Shown piece by piece: positions 7,873 to 15,945 of a DNA stretch of 64,000 nucleotides; positions within the stretch are counted from its first letter, which is position 1; each line of letters opens with the position of its first letter. This stretch comes from SZAS-103 sp036496805 (GTDB lineage Bacteria > Pseudomonadota > Gammaproteobacteria > Xanthomonadales > Xanthomonadaceae), in assembly GCA_036496805.1 (NCBI GenBank), contig DASXKN010000019.1:88159-152158 (forward strand). The letters run 5' to 3'. Under the pieces are notes generated by a model. That model did no database searches. It was not told the origin of the DNA and worked only from the letters and a program-made list of their open reading frames with translations. Position numbers and translations under genes: made by a program.

Positions 7873-9050
7873 CTGGCGGTCCCTTACCGGAGTCGCGGCC
7901 GCGGGTGCTGCTGCTGACGCGCAACATGCCTCCCTTGCGGGGGGGAATGGAACGGCTCAACCGGCACATGGCGATCGAGCTGGCCGCCGAATTCGAGGTT
8001 GCCGTGGTCGGGCCGCATGGCTGCCAGGCTTTCCTGCCCGGCACGATCCGGGTGAGCGAGGTCGCGCCGGCTCCGCTGTGGCGATTCTTCGCCGGGGCCT
8101 TGCTGCGGGGGATGGCCATGGCGCGCGGGTTCCGGCCCGACGCGGTGCTGGCCGGCAGCGGCCTGGCTGCGCCATTCGCGTGGTTGGCCGCCCGATGCGC
8201 GGGTGCGCGCTGTGTCGTCTACGTGCACGGCCTGGACCTCATTGCCGAGCATCCGCTGTTCCGCTGGTTCTGGCGGCCCTTCATCCGGCGCGCCGACCTG
8301 TGCATCGCCAACAGCGAGAACACCGCCGCGCTGGCGCGTTCGATCGGCATCGACGCGGCACGCATCGCGATCGTGCATCCGGGTGTCGACCTGCCAGCGC
8401 CGGCCGCCGGCGCGAACGACTTCCGCACCCGCTTCGACTTTGGCGATCGTCCGCTGCTGCTGTCGGTAGGCCGCCTGATCGCGCGCAAGGGGCTGCTGGA
8501 GTTCGTCGAGCAGGCGCTGCCATCGATCGCTGCGGCATGCCCGGACGTGTGCCTGGTCGTGCTCGGCGACGAAACGCCCGATCTCCTGCAGGGCAGCAGC
8601 GTCGGCCTCGGGGACAGGATCCGGCAGCGCGCGGTGGCGCTCGGCATCGCCGGGAACCTGCGCTTCATCGGCCCGCAGGACGACGCCACCCTGGGCATGG
8701 CCTACCGGGCCGCCGACGTGCACGTGTTCCCGGTGCGCGAGGTTCCGGGCGACGTCGAGGGTTTCGGCATGGTCGCGGTCGAGGCCGCGGCCCACGGCCT
8801 GGCGACCGTGGCCTTCGCGGTCGGCGGCGTGCCCGACGCGGTGCAGGATGGCGTTTCCGGCCACCTGGTTCCGGCGGGCGATTACGCGCAGATGGCGGCA
8901 ACGCTGGTCGGGCTGCTGCGCGAGCGCGCCGGTGCGCCGCTGCGCGAAAGCTCCCGCGGTTTCGCCGGGCGGTTCGAATGGAAATGCTTCGGCGCCAGCC
9001 TGCGCGAAAAATTGAATCGGCTGGGCCTGCGTTCGCAGGCGCGCACATGA
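7869..9050 (+). CDS. GT4 family glycosyltransferase
   Basis: This 393-residue retaining GT-B enzyme is probably cytoplasmic or membrane-associated. The N-terminal acceptor half begins with VLLLTRNMPPLRGGMER, where the Gly-Gly loop is typical of family 4. The C-terminal donor half contains VGRLIARKGLLEFV and the E-x7-E motif in EGFGMVAVEAAAHG (about residues 300-315). The GTG start overlaps the previous stop as GTGA and the stop overlaps the next start as ATGA, so it is translated with its neighbours. It probably adds one residue to a lipid-linked oligosaccharide; donor and linkage cannot be read from the sequence. Confidence 0.88.
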   Translation: MTGGPLPESRPRVLLLTRNMPPLRGGMERLNRHMAIELAAEFEVAVVGPHGCQAFLPGTIRVSEVAPAPLWRFFAGALLRGMAMARGFRPDAVLAGSGLAAPFAWLAARCAGARCVVYVHGLDLIAEHPLFRWFWRPFIRRADLCIANSENTAALARSIGIDAARIAIVHPGVDLPAPAAGANDFRTRFDFGDRPLLLSVGRLIARKGLLEFVEQALPSIAAACPDVCLVVLGDETPDLLQGSSVGLGDRIRQRAVALGIAGNLRFIGPQDDATLGMAYRAADVHVFPVREVPGDVEGFGMVAVEAAAHGLATVAFAVGGVPDAVQDGVSGHLVPAGDYAQMAATLVGLLRERAGAPLRESSRGFAGRFEWKCFGASLREKLNRLGLRSQART

Positions 9051-9790
9051 ACGCGCCGCCCGATCCGCAGGAAAGGGCGCGCCAGCCCCATGCCGTGCTC
9101 GACCTCGAAACGCGCCGGTTCAAGGGGATGAAGATCGAGCGGCTGCTCGATCTGCCTTCGCGCGCGCAACCGATGCGCATGCTGGAGATCGGCACCGGGT
9201 CGGGCGGCATCGCCCACTACTTCGGCACGCATCCGAAGTTGCGTATCGCGGTCGACGCCGTCGACGTCGTCGACAACCGGCTGGTCTGCGATGGATACGC
9301 CTTCCAGCTGGTGAAGGACACCACGTTGCCGTACGAAGACCGCAGCTTCGACGTCGTGCTGAGCAACCATGTCATCGAACACGTCGGCGACCGCGATGCG
9401 CAACTGCGGCACCTGCGCGAGATCGGCCGCGTGCTGCGCGAGGACGGCGTCGGCTACCTGGCGGTCCCGAACCGCTGGATGCTGGTCGAGCCTCACTACA
9501 GGCTCGCCTTCCTGAGCTGGTGGCCGCACGGCTGGCGATCGGCGTGGCTGAAGCGGTTCCGCGGCGTGGACTTCTACGATTGCGAGCCGCTCCAGCTTGG
9601 GCAGCTCGAGCGCCTGTTCGATGCGGCCGGATTCCGCTACCGCAACCTGTGCGTGGAGTCGCTGCGCGCCACGCTGGCGATCGAGCAACCACGCTCGCTG
9701 GCCAGGAAACTGGCGGATCTCGTGCCGGCTCCCTTCATCGGCTCGCTTCGCCGCATCATCCCGACCCTGATCTACAGGTTCGGGCGATGA
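9047..9790 (+). CDS. SAM-dependent methyltransferase (class I, type 11/25)
   Basis: This 247-residue Rossmann-fold methyltransferase has motif I MLEIGTGSGGIAHYF (about residues 45-60), an acidic residue after the second strand, and the motif IV/post-IV block FDVVLSNHVIEHV. Position inside a glycan operon, with ATGA overlaps on both sides, suggests methylation of a sugar hydroxyl, amine or terminal residue, which in some systems caps chain length. The start is the ATG overlapping the previous stop; the frame stays open far upstream but only as a shadow of the GT4 gene. No motif identifies the acceptor. Confidence 0.85.
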   Translation: MNAPPDPQERARQPHAVLDLETRRFKGMKIERLLDLPSRAQPMRMLEIGTGSGGIAHYFGTHPKLRIAVDAVDVVDNRLVCDGYAFQLVKDTTLPYEDRSFDVVLSNHVIEHVGDRDAQLRHLREIGRVLREDGVGYLAVPNRWMLVEPHYRLAFLSWWPHGWRSAWLKRFRGVDFYDCEPLQLGQLERLFDAAGFRYRNLCVESLRATLAIEQPRSLARKLADLVPAPFIGSLRRIIPTLIYRFGR

Positions 9791-10845
9791 GCGACGCAAC
9801 CGATGTCGTCGAGGTCAGCGATCAAGCGCGGCTGGTGGCGGCCCCGCTCGTGAGCGTGCTGATGATCACCTACAACCACGCCGACTACCTGGCCGAGGCA
9901 ATCGAAGGGGTCGTGTCGCAGCGTTGCGACTTTTCGTTCGAGCTGATCATCGGCGAAGACGCCTCGAAGGACGCCACCCTGGAGGTCGCGCTCGCCTGCC
10001 AGCGGCGCCATCCGGAGCTCGTGCGCGTGATCCATTCGCCGGCCAACGTCGGCATGATGCCGAACATGCGCCGGATCTTCGCGCGCGCGCGCGGCGAGTT
10101 CGTCGCCTACTGCGAGGGCGACGACTACTGGTGTTTCCCCGACAAGCTCGCGCGCCAGGTCGAACTGATGCGCGGCGATCCCAGCGTGGGCATCGTGCAT
10201 GCCGACTGGGTAAGGACGCATTCCGTGGATGGCGCGTGGCGGCTGGATCCGCGCGGCTCATCGCACCGCAGGGTGCCGCTGCGCCTGCTGCAGGGGGACC
10301 TTTTCAGGACCTGGCACTATCCGAAGATCCTGCGGACTTGCACGGTCCTGCTGCGGCGCGAAACGATGCGCGAACTGCACGAGTCAGCACTCGCGAGGAA
10401 GACCTACCGTTTCGGCGACAGCGTGCGCAACGCCTGGGTCACCTCGAAGTGGAAGGTGGCCTACCTGCCCGAGGCGGCGGCGGTCTATCGGCACAGCGAG
10501 AACTCGGCGCTCCGGTCGGGAGCGCGTTCGCGCGTCGGCTTCTACAAGTCCTGCCTCGAATTCGACAGCGACGCGCGCGCGTTCTTCGCCGGGCGCGGCG
10601 ACTACGATGCCGGCTATCGCTGGGAATCGGCCATGGCCTTGCTGCTGTGGTCCTTCCGTGCGCGCGATGGGGCGTCGGCGCGCTTGGCGCTGAAGGACCT
10701 GTGGCGACACTTCGGCCCGATCGGTTTCGTGGTCACCGGGTGCAGGACCCTCTTCATGCGCCGCCCCACGCTGCGCCGCCAGGCGCGCACCCTGCCGCGC
10801 GACCATCCGGCCGCCGCGCCGGCGGCGAAGGCGGATCCGCCGTGA
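9787..10845 (+). CDS. GT2 family glycosyltransferase
   Basis: This 352-residue inverting glycosyltransferase has an N-terminal GT-A domain: VSVLMITYNHADYLAEAI, then GEDASKDAT, then CEGDDYW as the DxD-type metal site at about residues 112-118. There is no membrane segment, so it likely works on the cytoplasmic face. The C-terminal tail is basic and Ala/Pro-rich. The ATG overlaps the previous stop (ATGA), and the stop overlaps the flippase GTG start (GTGA). It resembles enzymes adding single sugars to O-antigen or capsule repeat units. Specificity is unknown. Confidence 0.88.
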   Translation: MSDATDVVEVSDQARLVAAPLVSVLMITYNHADYLAEAIEGVVSQRCDFSFELIIGEDASKDATLEVALACQRRHPELVRVIHSPANVGMMPNMRRIFARARGEFVAYCEGDDYWCFPDKLARQVELMRGDPSVGIVHADWVRTHSVDGAWRLDPRGSSHRRVPLRLLQGDLFRTWHYPKILRTCTVLLRRETMRELHESALARKTYRFGDSVRNAWVTSKWKVAYLPEAAAVYRHSENSALRSGARSRVGFYKSCLEFDSDARAFFAGRGDYDAGYRWESAMALLLWSFRARDGASARLALKDLWRHFGPIGFVVTGCRTLFMRRPTLRRQARTLPRDHPAAAPAAKADPP

Positions 10846-12089
10846 AGTCCCTGCAGCGCATCGCGCCATCGATCCGCGTCGGCCGGCTCGGACGGAATGC
10901 GGCCTACGGGAGCGCAGGCCTCGGCATCCGCGCGGCGATCCAGGCCGGCTATTTGGTCCTGCTCTCGCGCTGGATGGGAGCGCAGGGCTACGGCCTGTTC
11001 GCCGGATCGGTTGCGGTGGTGTCGCTGGTGGCCCCCTTTTCCGGCTGGGGCATCACCTACGTGCTGTCGCGCCGCATCGCGCGCGATCGTGCTTCCTCGC
11101 GCGCACTCTGGGCCTCGGCGATGGGCCAGGTCGTGTTCACCGGCGCGGTCATGACCGCCGCGATCGTGGCGGCCGCGAGCCTGCTGTTGAAGGAACGCAT
11201 TGACATCCTCTCGATGGTGCTGATCGGGTTGGCCGAGATGGTCGTCCTGCCGCTGGCGCAGGCCGGCACGTCGCTGTGCTTCGCCGTGGGTCGCGGACTG
11301 CCGGCGGCGTTCGCGATCTGCCTGGTGCCGGCAGGGCGCCTGTTCACCGGCATGGTGTTCATGGCCATGGGTGCGGGACGCACGCCGGCATTGGTGGCCA
11401 CCTCGCATTTCCTCGGCTCCCTGGTCGGCATCGTCGGCACGATCCTGTTGATCGCGGGCGTCGACGGCTGGCCGGCATGGCGGGGGCGCCTGCGCCTTCG
11501 CGAGACCCTCAGGGAAGGCGCGCCTTTCGCCGCCGGCGCACTGGTCGGCACCAGCTACCAGGAAGTGGACAAGGTGCTGATGCTGCAACTGCTCGGCGCC
11601 GCCGTGGTGGGGCCCTACACCGCCGCGTTCCGCGTGGTCAGCGTGTTCGCGTTGCCGGTTTCGGCGCTGATGAGCGCCGCATTGCCGCGGTTGTTCGCGA
11701 CCCATGGCGGACCGGAGGGGTCGCGCATGCTCAGGCACGTGGTGTGGGCCTCCATCGCCTACGGGCTGCTGGCCACGCTCGTCGCCGCGGGCGTCGCGCC
11801 GCTGATGCCGCACATCTTCGGCGAGGGATTCGGCGCGGCGACGAGGTACCTGCTGCTGCTGTCGCCTTGGCCGATCCTGTTCGCCCTCCATCAGGCCACC
11901 GCGACCGGCTTGACCGCGTTCGGTCGCCAGCATGCCCGCGTGGGCATCGAGGCACTTGGCCTGCTGCTGGTGGTGGCGCTCAACGCGCTGCTGCTGCGGC
12001 CGCTCGGCGCCGGCGCATCCGTGCTCGCGCTGCTGGCCACCGAGGCCTTCATGGCCCTGGGATGTTCGCTGGTCCTGCGCAGGAAGTGA
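10842..12089 (+). CDS. Lipid-linked oligosaccharide flippase (Wzx/MATE-like polysaccharide transporter)
   Basis: This 415-residue protein consists almost wholly of hydrophobic segments (about 12-14) and matches the polysaccharide-synthesis/MOP flippase pattern. A basic N-terminus is followed by a segment with LVLLSRWMGAQGYGLFAGSVAVVSLV, the typical GxxxYGxF block of this family. The family moves undecaprenyl-linked glycans across the inner membrane. It is the last gene of the five-gene operon and starts at a GTG overlapping the previous stop. No Wzy polymerase or initiating phosphoglycosyltransferase is present nearby, so either a short oligosaccharide is exported or those genes lie elsewhere. 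Confidence 0.87.
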   Translation: MKSLQRIAPSIRVGRLGRNAAYGSAGLGIRAAIQAGYLVLLSRWMGAQGYGLFAGSVAVVSLVAPFSGWGITYVLSRRIARDRASSRALWASAMGQVVFTGAVMTAAIVAAASLLLKERIDILSMVLIGLAEMVVLPLAQAGTSLCFAVGRGLPAAFAICLVPAGRLFTGMVFMAMGAGRTPALVATSHFLGSLVGIVGTILLIAGVDGWPAWRGRLRLRETLREGAPFAAGALVGTSYQEVDKVLMLQLLGAAVVGPYTAAFRVVSVFALPVSALMSAALPRLFATHGGPEGSRMLRHVVWASIAYGLLATLVAAGVAPLMPHIFGEGFGAATRYLLLLSPWPILFALHQATATGLTAFGRQHARVGIEALGLLLVVALNALLLRPLGAGASVLALLATEAFMALGCSLVLRRK

Positions 12090-12140
12090 TCCCGTCGCGG
12101 AGACTTGCATTCGGCTTCGCGCTTCGCACGACCGGATCGC

Positions 12141-13100
12141 TCAGGCCACCTTCCGCAACCACAGGCTTTGCCCGGTGCCGCGAACGTAGCCCGGCATGAG
12201 CCGCGCGATCGCGTCGCCGAACTCGCGTTCGGCGTACGAGCTGAAGTACACGATCTCGAAGGCCCGGTTGTACTGCAGGAACGCCCGCACGAAATAGATC
12301 TCGTTCCAGGCGCGTCCTTCCATGATCGCCGCCTCCGAGTACTCGAAGGGATAACGGATATCGTGCACGTGCACGAGTACGCCTTTCTTCAGCGAGGGCA
12401 GGATCGAGAACAGGATCGTGGACAGGTCGCTGCCGATCTTGACGACGTGCGAGGAGTCGATGAAGAGGATGTCGTCGGCTTCGAGCGACTGGAACAGCTG
12501 GACCATTTCCGAGGAAACATCCTGGATCCGTTCGCGGATGATCCGGAAATTCCCGGATGGCGCGTTGCCGAGTAGCGGGATCACGTCCGGCGAGTAGGGG
12601 TCGATGAAGGTGAACCGGCAATCCGGCAGATACTGCTCGGCGGTGTCGACCATCAGCGCGGAGGAGAATCCCGATCCGATCTCGATGATCCGCGCCGGCT
12701 TGAACACCCGCATCATGCCGTACAGGACGAAGCCGTCGTTGAAGCCGAACAGCCCGTTGTCGTGGTAGTAGCGCCGGCGTCCGTCCGGTCGCGCCGGTGG
12801 CGCGAATTCGCCGAGGTGTGCGGCCATCCTTTCCAGCGTCCTCGCCTGCAGCTGCGGGTTCAGGTCGACGCCGTCGTCGACCTCGGGCGCTGCCTCGAAC
12901 AACAGCTGCCCGTACTTCTTCACCTCGCGCACGCTGGGGAGCGGCGAACCGTAATGGCCAGGGTAGTAACGATAGGCCCAGATGCTGCGTTCCCTGACGG
13001 AACGGTAGACGAACTGGAGGAAATAGAAGGTCGGCGCCACCACGATGTAGAGGATGGGAAAACGCTTGAGCTTCTTTTCGATCTTCTGTGCGAGTGCCAT
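12141..13100 (-). CDS. Class I SAM-dependent methyltransferase (Methyltransf_24-like)
   Basis: This 319-residue protein has a hydrophobic stretch at residues 15-35 that could anchor it to the membrane. The methyltransferase core has motif I RIIEIGSGFSSALM near residue 140, FTFIDPYSPD as the second-strand acid, and DILFIDSSHVVKIGSD, a pattern seen in family 24 methyltransferases. AGGA five bases before the ATG supports the start. It ends the minus-strand gene set that includes an ACP, a KAS III, an acyltransferase and an aminotransferase, and converges with the flippase gene. A role in methylating an amino-sugar substituent (like Pseudomonas VioM) is inferred from context. Confidence 0.8.
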   Translation of the reverse strand: MALAQKIEKKLKRFPILYIVVAPTFYFLQFVYRSVRERSIWAYRYYPGHYGSPLPSVREVKKYGQLLFEAAPEVDDGVDLNPQLQARTLERMAAHLGEFAPPARPDGRRRYYHDNGLFGFNDGFVLYGMMRVFKPARIIEIGSGFSSALMVDTAEQYLPDCRFTFIDPYSPDVIPLLGNAPSGNFRIIRERIQDVSSEMVQLFQSLEADDILFIDSSHVVKIGSDLSTILFSILPSLKKGVLVHVHDIRYPFEYSEAAIMEGRAWNEIYFVRAFLQYNRAFEIVYFSSYAEREFGDAIARLMPGYVRGTGQSLWLRKVA

Positions 13101-13242
13101 CGGGATCCTGTACGGAGTGTTCGGGAACGCAAGCCGGAAGCAGCGGAATCCCGGCCGGCCCGGCTCGAGGTTTCCCTCGGCCGGCGCCGCGTGCTCACGG
13201 GGCGTGCGACCGCGCCTGCCTCTTCGTGCGATGCCGTTGCGG

Positions 13243-13479
13243 CTAGCCCAGCTTGCGGTCCAGGGCGAGGCTCAGGTCGCCCGGCGTCTTGATCGCGTCG
13301 GCTTCCTGCTCGGAGAACTTCACGCCGTGCTTCTCCTCGATCGCGAGGAACAAGCCCATCACGTCGAGCGAATCGATGCCGTTGTCGCGGAAGCTGCGCT
13401 CCGGCGAGAAGTTGTCGCTGTCGTAGTCGATGCCTGCGCCCTGCAGCGCGTCGACGATCCTCTGGTCATTGGCTGTCAT
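13243..13479 (-). CDS. Acyl carrier protein
   Basis: This 78-residue acidic protein has the GIDSLDVMGL motif with the phosphopantetheinylated Ser at residue 37, followed by the usual four-helix pattern and acidic helix II/III. It is not the housekeeping AcpP, which would sit in a fab cluster. Its start lies inside the end of the upstream KAS III-like gene (14-base overlap), so the two are probably co-translated. The likely job is to carry a short acyl chain built by the KAS III-like enzyme for the neighbouring acyltransferase. The 142-base gap downstream contains no gene. Confidence 0.9.
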   Translation of the reverse strand: MTANDQRIVDALQGAGIDYDSDNFSPERSFRDNGIDSLDVMGLFLAIEEKHGVKFSEQEADAIKTPGDLSLALDRKLG

Positions 13480-14410
13480 TTGCGTCCGTCCTCCTGCACA
13501 GGCAGCTGGCCCACGACAATCCCACCCCGAACCCGCTCAGCACCACGTTGCGTGCCGAGCGATCGTGCAGCAGGCGTTCGGCGATCAGCGGTATCGTGGA
13601 CGATACCGTATTGCCGCAATGTTCGATCTCGATCGGGAATTTCTCCAGCGGCTGGCGCAGGCGATCCGCGATCGACTTGACGATGAAACGGCTGCCCTGG
13701 TGGAGGACGAAGCGGTCGACGTCGCCGGGAGCGACGCCCGCGCCGGCAAGCATCGCCGCGATGTCGCCGGGGATCGTGGTGGCGGCGAAGTTGAACACGC
13801 CGCGACCGTCCATCGCGAACTTGCCGTTCTCGGTGCGGATCGCCTGCCAGTCCTTGCCGCGCGACTTGAGACTGAAGGCTTCGAGCGACCAGACAGGATC
13901 GACGCCGATCAGGGTCGCGGTCGCCGCATCGCCGAACAGCAGGACGGTGTTGCGGTCCTCGGGATCGATGATCTTCGAATACGGATCGGCGGTGACCAGC
14001 ACGCCGCGTTCCAGCCCCTGCGCCTGCATGAGCGCGCGCAGGACGGCCACGCCGTAGACGAAGCCCGAACATCCGAGCGAGATGTCGAATGCCGCGCAGG
14101 ATTCGTCCAGCCCGGCGCGGCCGTGCACCTGCGCCGACACGTGCGGGATGTTGCGATCGGGATTCTGTGTCACCACGACCAGGGCCTGGATCGAGCCGGG
14201 GTCGAGCGATTGCTGCTGCATCAGCCGCTCGAGCGCGAGGAAGGCCAGGTCTGAGGTGTCCTGGTCGGCTGCCTTGATCGCGCGCTCGAGCACGCCGATC
14301 TTGCTGCCGAGGAAGGACTCGTCGAGCTCGAAGCGCTCGGCGAGGGCGAGGTTGCTCGCGCGTCCTTCCGGGATGTACGAAGCGATGGCCTTGATTCCGA
14401 GCATGTTCAT
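13466..14410 (-). CDS. 3-oxoacyl-ACP synthase III-like enzyme
   Basis: This 314-residue thiolase-fold condensing enzyme has the complete KAS III triad: Cys in SLGCSGFVYG (about residue 113), His in VLHQGSRFI (about 236) and Asn in HCGNTVSST (about 266). A typical FabH starts fatty acid synthesis from acetyl-CoA and malonyl-ACP; here the gene sits next to a private ACP and an acyltransferase, so it more likely makes a short acyl chain for sugar decoration (like VioS). The start is the ATG at 14410, which overlaps the preceding stop (ATGA); a second ATG lies two codons downstream. Enzyme class is secure, substrate inferred. Confidence 0.9.
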   Translation of the reverse strand: MNMLGIKAIASYIPEGRASNLALAERFELDESFLGSKIGVLERAIKAADQDTSDLAFLALERLMQQQSLDPGSIQALVVVTQNPDRNIPHVSAQVHGRAGLDESCAAFDISLGCSGFVYGVAVLRALMQAQGLERGVLVTADPYSKIIDPEDRNTVLLFGDAATATLIGVDPVWSLEAFSLKSRGKDWQAIRTENGKFAMDGRGVFNFAATTIPGDIAAMLAGAGVAPGDVDRFVLHQGSRFIVKSIADRLRQPLEKFPIEIEHCGNTVSSTIPLIAERLLHDRSARNVVLSGFGVGLSWASCLCRRTDANDSQ

Positions 14411-15021
14411 GCCAGTACGAAAAAGATATCGCCGAGGCTGCGTCCATCGACCGTGAGCGCGCTGCGGGTGAGCTTGCCGCGGAAGTCGGACTGGATGCTC
14501 ACGCGATGTTCGACGGCTTCCCCGCATGCATCGTGGTAGGAAGCGAGCCTGGCGCGCACGAACAGCCATTTCCCCTTCGCCTGTGGATATACCGCATGAT
14601 GCAGCGCCTTGACCATCGCGATCCAGCGTTCGATGTTCGTGAAAGGCAGCACGCCGCCGCTGGTCGCGGTCGCCGACGGCACGTCGATGGTGGTAACGGC
14701 GACGATCTGGTCTTCGGGGTAGGGTTCGCGCCGGACGATCGGGCGAGCGTCCTCCACCAGCACGAACCTGCGCGGAACTCCGTCGATGCTGCAGCTCAAC
14801 TGCACCGGGGGTTCGCTTCCCGGCGGCGCGTCCGCGAGCAGCGTCAGGCTGGTCCTGGCCAGGGCGTGGAAGACGATGTCGATGTCCGCGAGGACGCCCA
14901 TGTCGCGTTCGCCGCACACCGCGCGCAACACGATGGACAGGATGTCGGCGCCCTGCAGGTAGTCGCGCTCGCCCTTGAAGCGCATGCCGTCGAGCGGCAG
15001 CGGGAGTGTCGGATCGCTCAT
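14407..15021 (-). CDS. Protein of unknown function in acyl-sugar gene set
   Basis: I do not recognise this 204-residue protein. It has no signal peptide, no clear membrane segment and no familiar catalytic motif. Recognisable stretches are RFKGERDYLQGADIL near residue 15, a mid-region with YPEDQIVAVTTIDVPSAT, and FTNIERWIAMVKALHHAVYP near residue 135. It overlaps both neighbours by ATGA, lying between the hexapeptide acyltransferase and the KAS III-like gene. It is therefore probably needed for the same pathway, perhaps as a reductase, dehydratase or thioesterase substitute, since no ketoacyl-reductase is present. That function is only a guess. Confidence 0.75.
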   Translation of the reverse strand: MSDPTLPLPLDGMRFKGERDYLQGADILSIVLRAVCGERDMGVLADIDIVFHALARTSLTLLADAPPGSEPPVQLSCSIDGVPRRFVLVEDARPIVRREPYPEDQIVAVTTIDVPSATATSGGVLPFTNIERWIAMVKALHHAVYPQAKGKWLFVRARLASYHDACGEAVEHRVSIQSDFRGKLTRSALTVDGRSLGDIFFVLA

Positions 15022-15938
15022 CGTGTCGGGCCCGCGGTGATGGACGTGTGGGCGCGCGCGGGGTTGCCGAACACCGAGGCGCCGGCGCGCACGTGCTTGG
15101 TCACGACGCTGCCCATGCCGACATTCGCGCCCGCGCCGATGCGGACGTTGTCGCGGATCGTGCAGCCCATCGCGATCGTCGCGCCGGCACCGATCCGGGT
15201 GTGGCCGCCGATCAGGGTGCCGACCGAGATCCAGGCGTTGTCTTCGATCTCGACGCCGTGGCCGACGTTGCATAGGTTGCCGATGATGCAGCCTGCGCCG
15301 ATCCGCGTGCTGGAAAGGATGCCGCGCACGACCACGCAGGATGCGCCGATGCTCGCGTCCTCGCCGACGATCACGCCGGCAAGGTGCGGGAACCCGCGGC
15401 GCCGGCCATCCTGGCCCATGTAGGCGTTGATGCCGGTGCCGCCGATCACGCAGTTCTCGCCGATGCTGGCGCCGCGTCGCAGCCAGGTGCCGGCGCGGAC
15501 GACCGCGCCGCTGCCGATGCGCACGCCTGCGTCGACCTGGACGCCCGCCTCGACGACCGCGCCTTCGCCGATCCGCGCTTCGGGCGATATCGAAGGCGCA
15601 TGGGGCAGCAGCGAAGTCGCGCCGAGCAGGTCGTTGCGCTGCAGGTAGTCCAGGGTGTCGATGAAGACCGCGCGCGGGTCGTCGACCGGCAGCAGGCTGG
15701 CCGCTGGATACGACCTCGCGAATTGATAGGCGAGGGCGTGCGATACCAGGATCGTGGAGGCGAACGAGGGATCGACGAGGTCGCCGCCCGGCGCCCGCTC
15801 GCAGAAGGTCAGGCAGCCGGCGCGCGGGTGATCGATCAGGGTCACGCCAAGGAACGACAGCCCGTGCGCCGGCGCGATCGCGGCCATCGTCGGCAGCTCG
15901 CCCAGCGGGCAGGGACGACGTGCCGGGAAGAATTCCAT
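15018..15938 (-). CDS. Left-handed beta-helix (hexapeptide) acyltransferase, LpxD/PglD-like
   Basis: This roughly 306-residue protein has an N-terminal alpha/beta region (about 1-100) and a long run of hexapeptide repeats of the pattern [LIV]-G-x-x-x (GEGAVV, GAGCIIGN, GAGATIAMG, GAGANVGMG) from about residue 110 to the end. A conserved His in the block GNLCNVGHGVEIED suits catalysis. Such enzymes acylate amino sugars using acyl-ACP or acyl-CoA. With an ACP and KAS III in the same set it probably acylates the amine formed by the aminotransferase. The chosen start is ATG 15938; a GTG at 15953 overlapping the aminotransferase stop is also possible. Confidence 0.88.
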   Translation of the reverse strand: MEFFPARRPCPLGELPTMAAIAPAHGLSFLGVTLIDHPRAGCLTFCERAPGGDLVDPSFASTILVSHALAYQFARSYPAASLLPVDDPRAVFIDTLDYLQRNDLLGATSLLPHAPSISPEARIGEGAVVEAGVQVDAGVRIGSGAVVRAGTWLRRGASIGENCVIGGTGINAYMGQDGRRRGFPHLAGVIVGEDASIGASCVVVRGILSSTRIGAGCIIGNLCNVGHGVEIEDNAWISVGTLIGGHTRIGAGATIAMGCTIRDNVRIGAGANVGMGSVVTKHVRAGASVFGNPARAHTSITAGPTR

Positions 15939-15945
15939 CGCCGGC

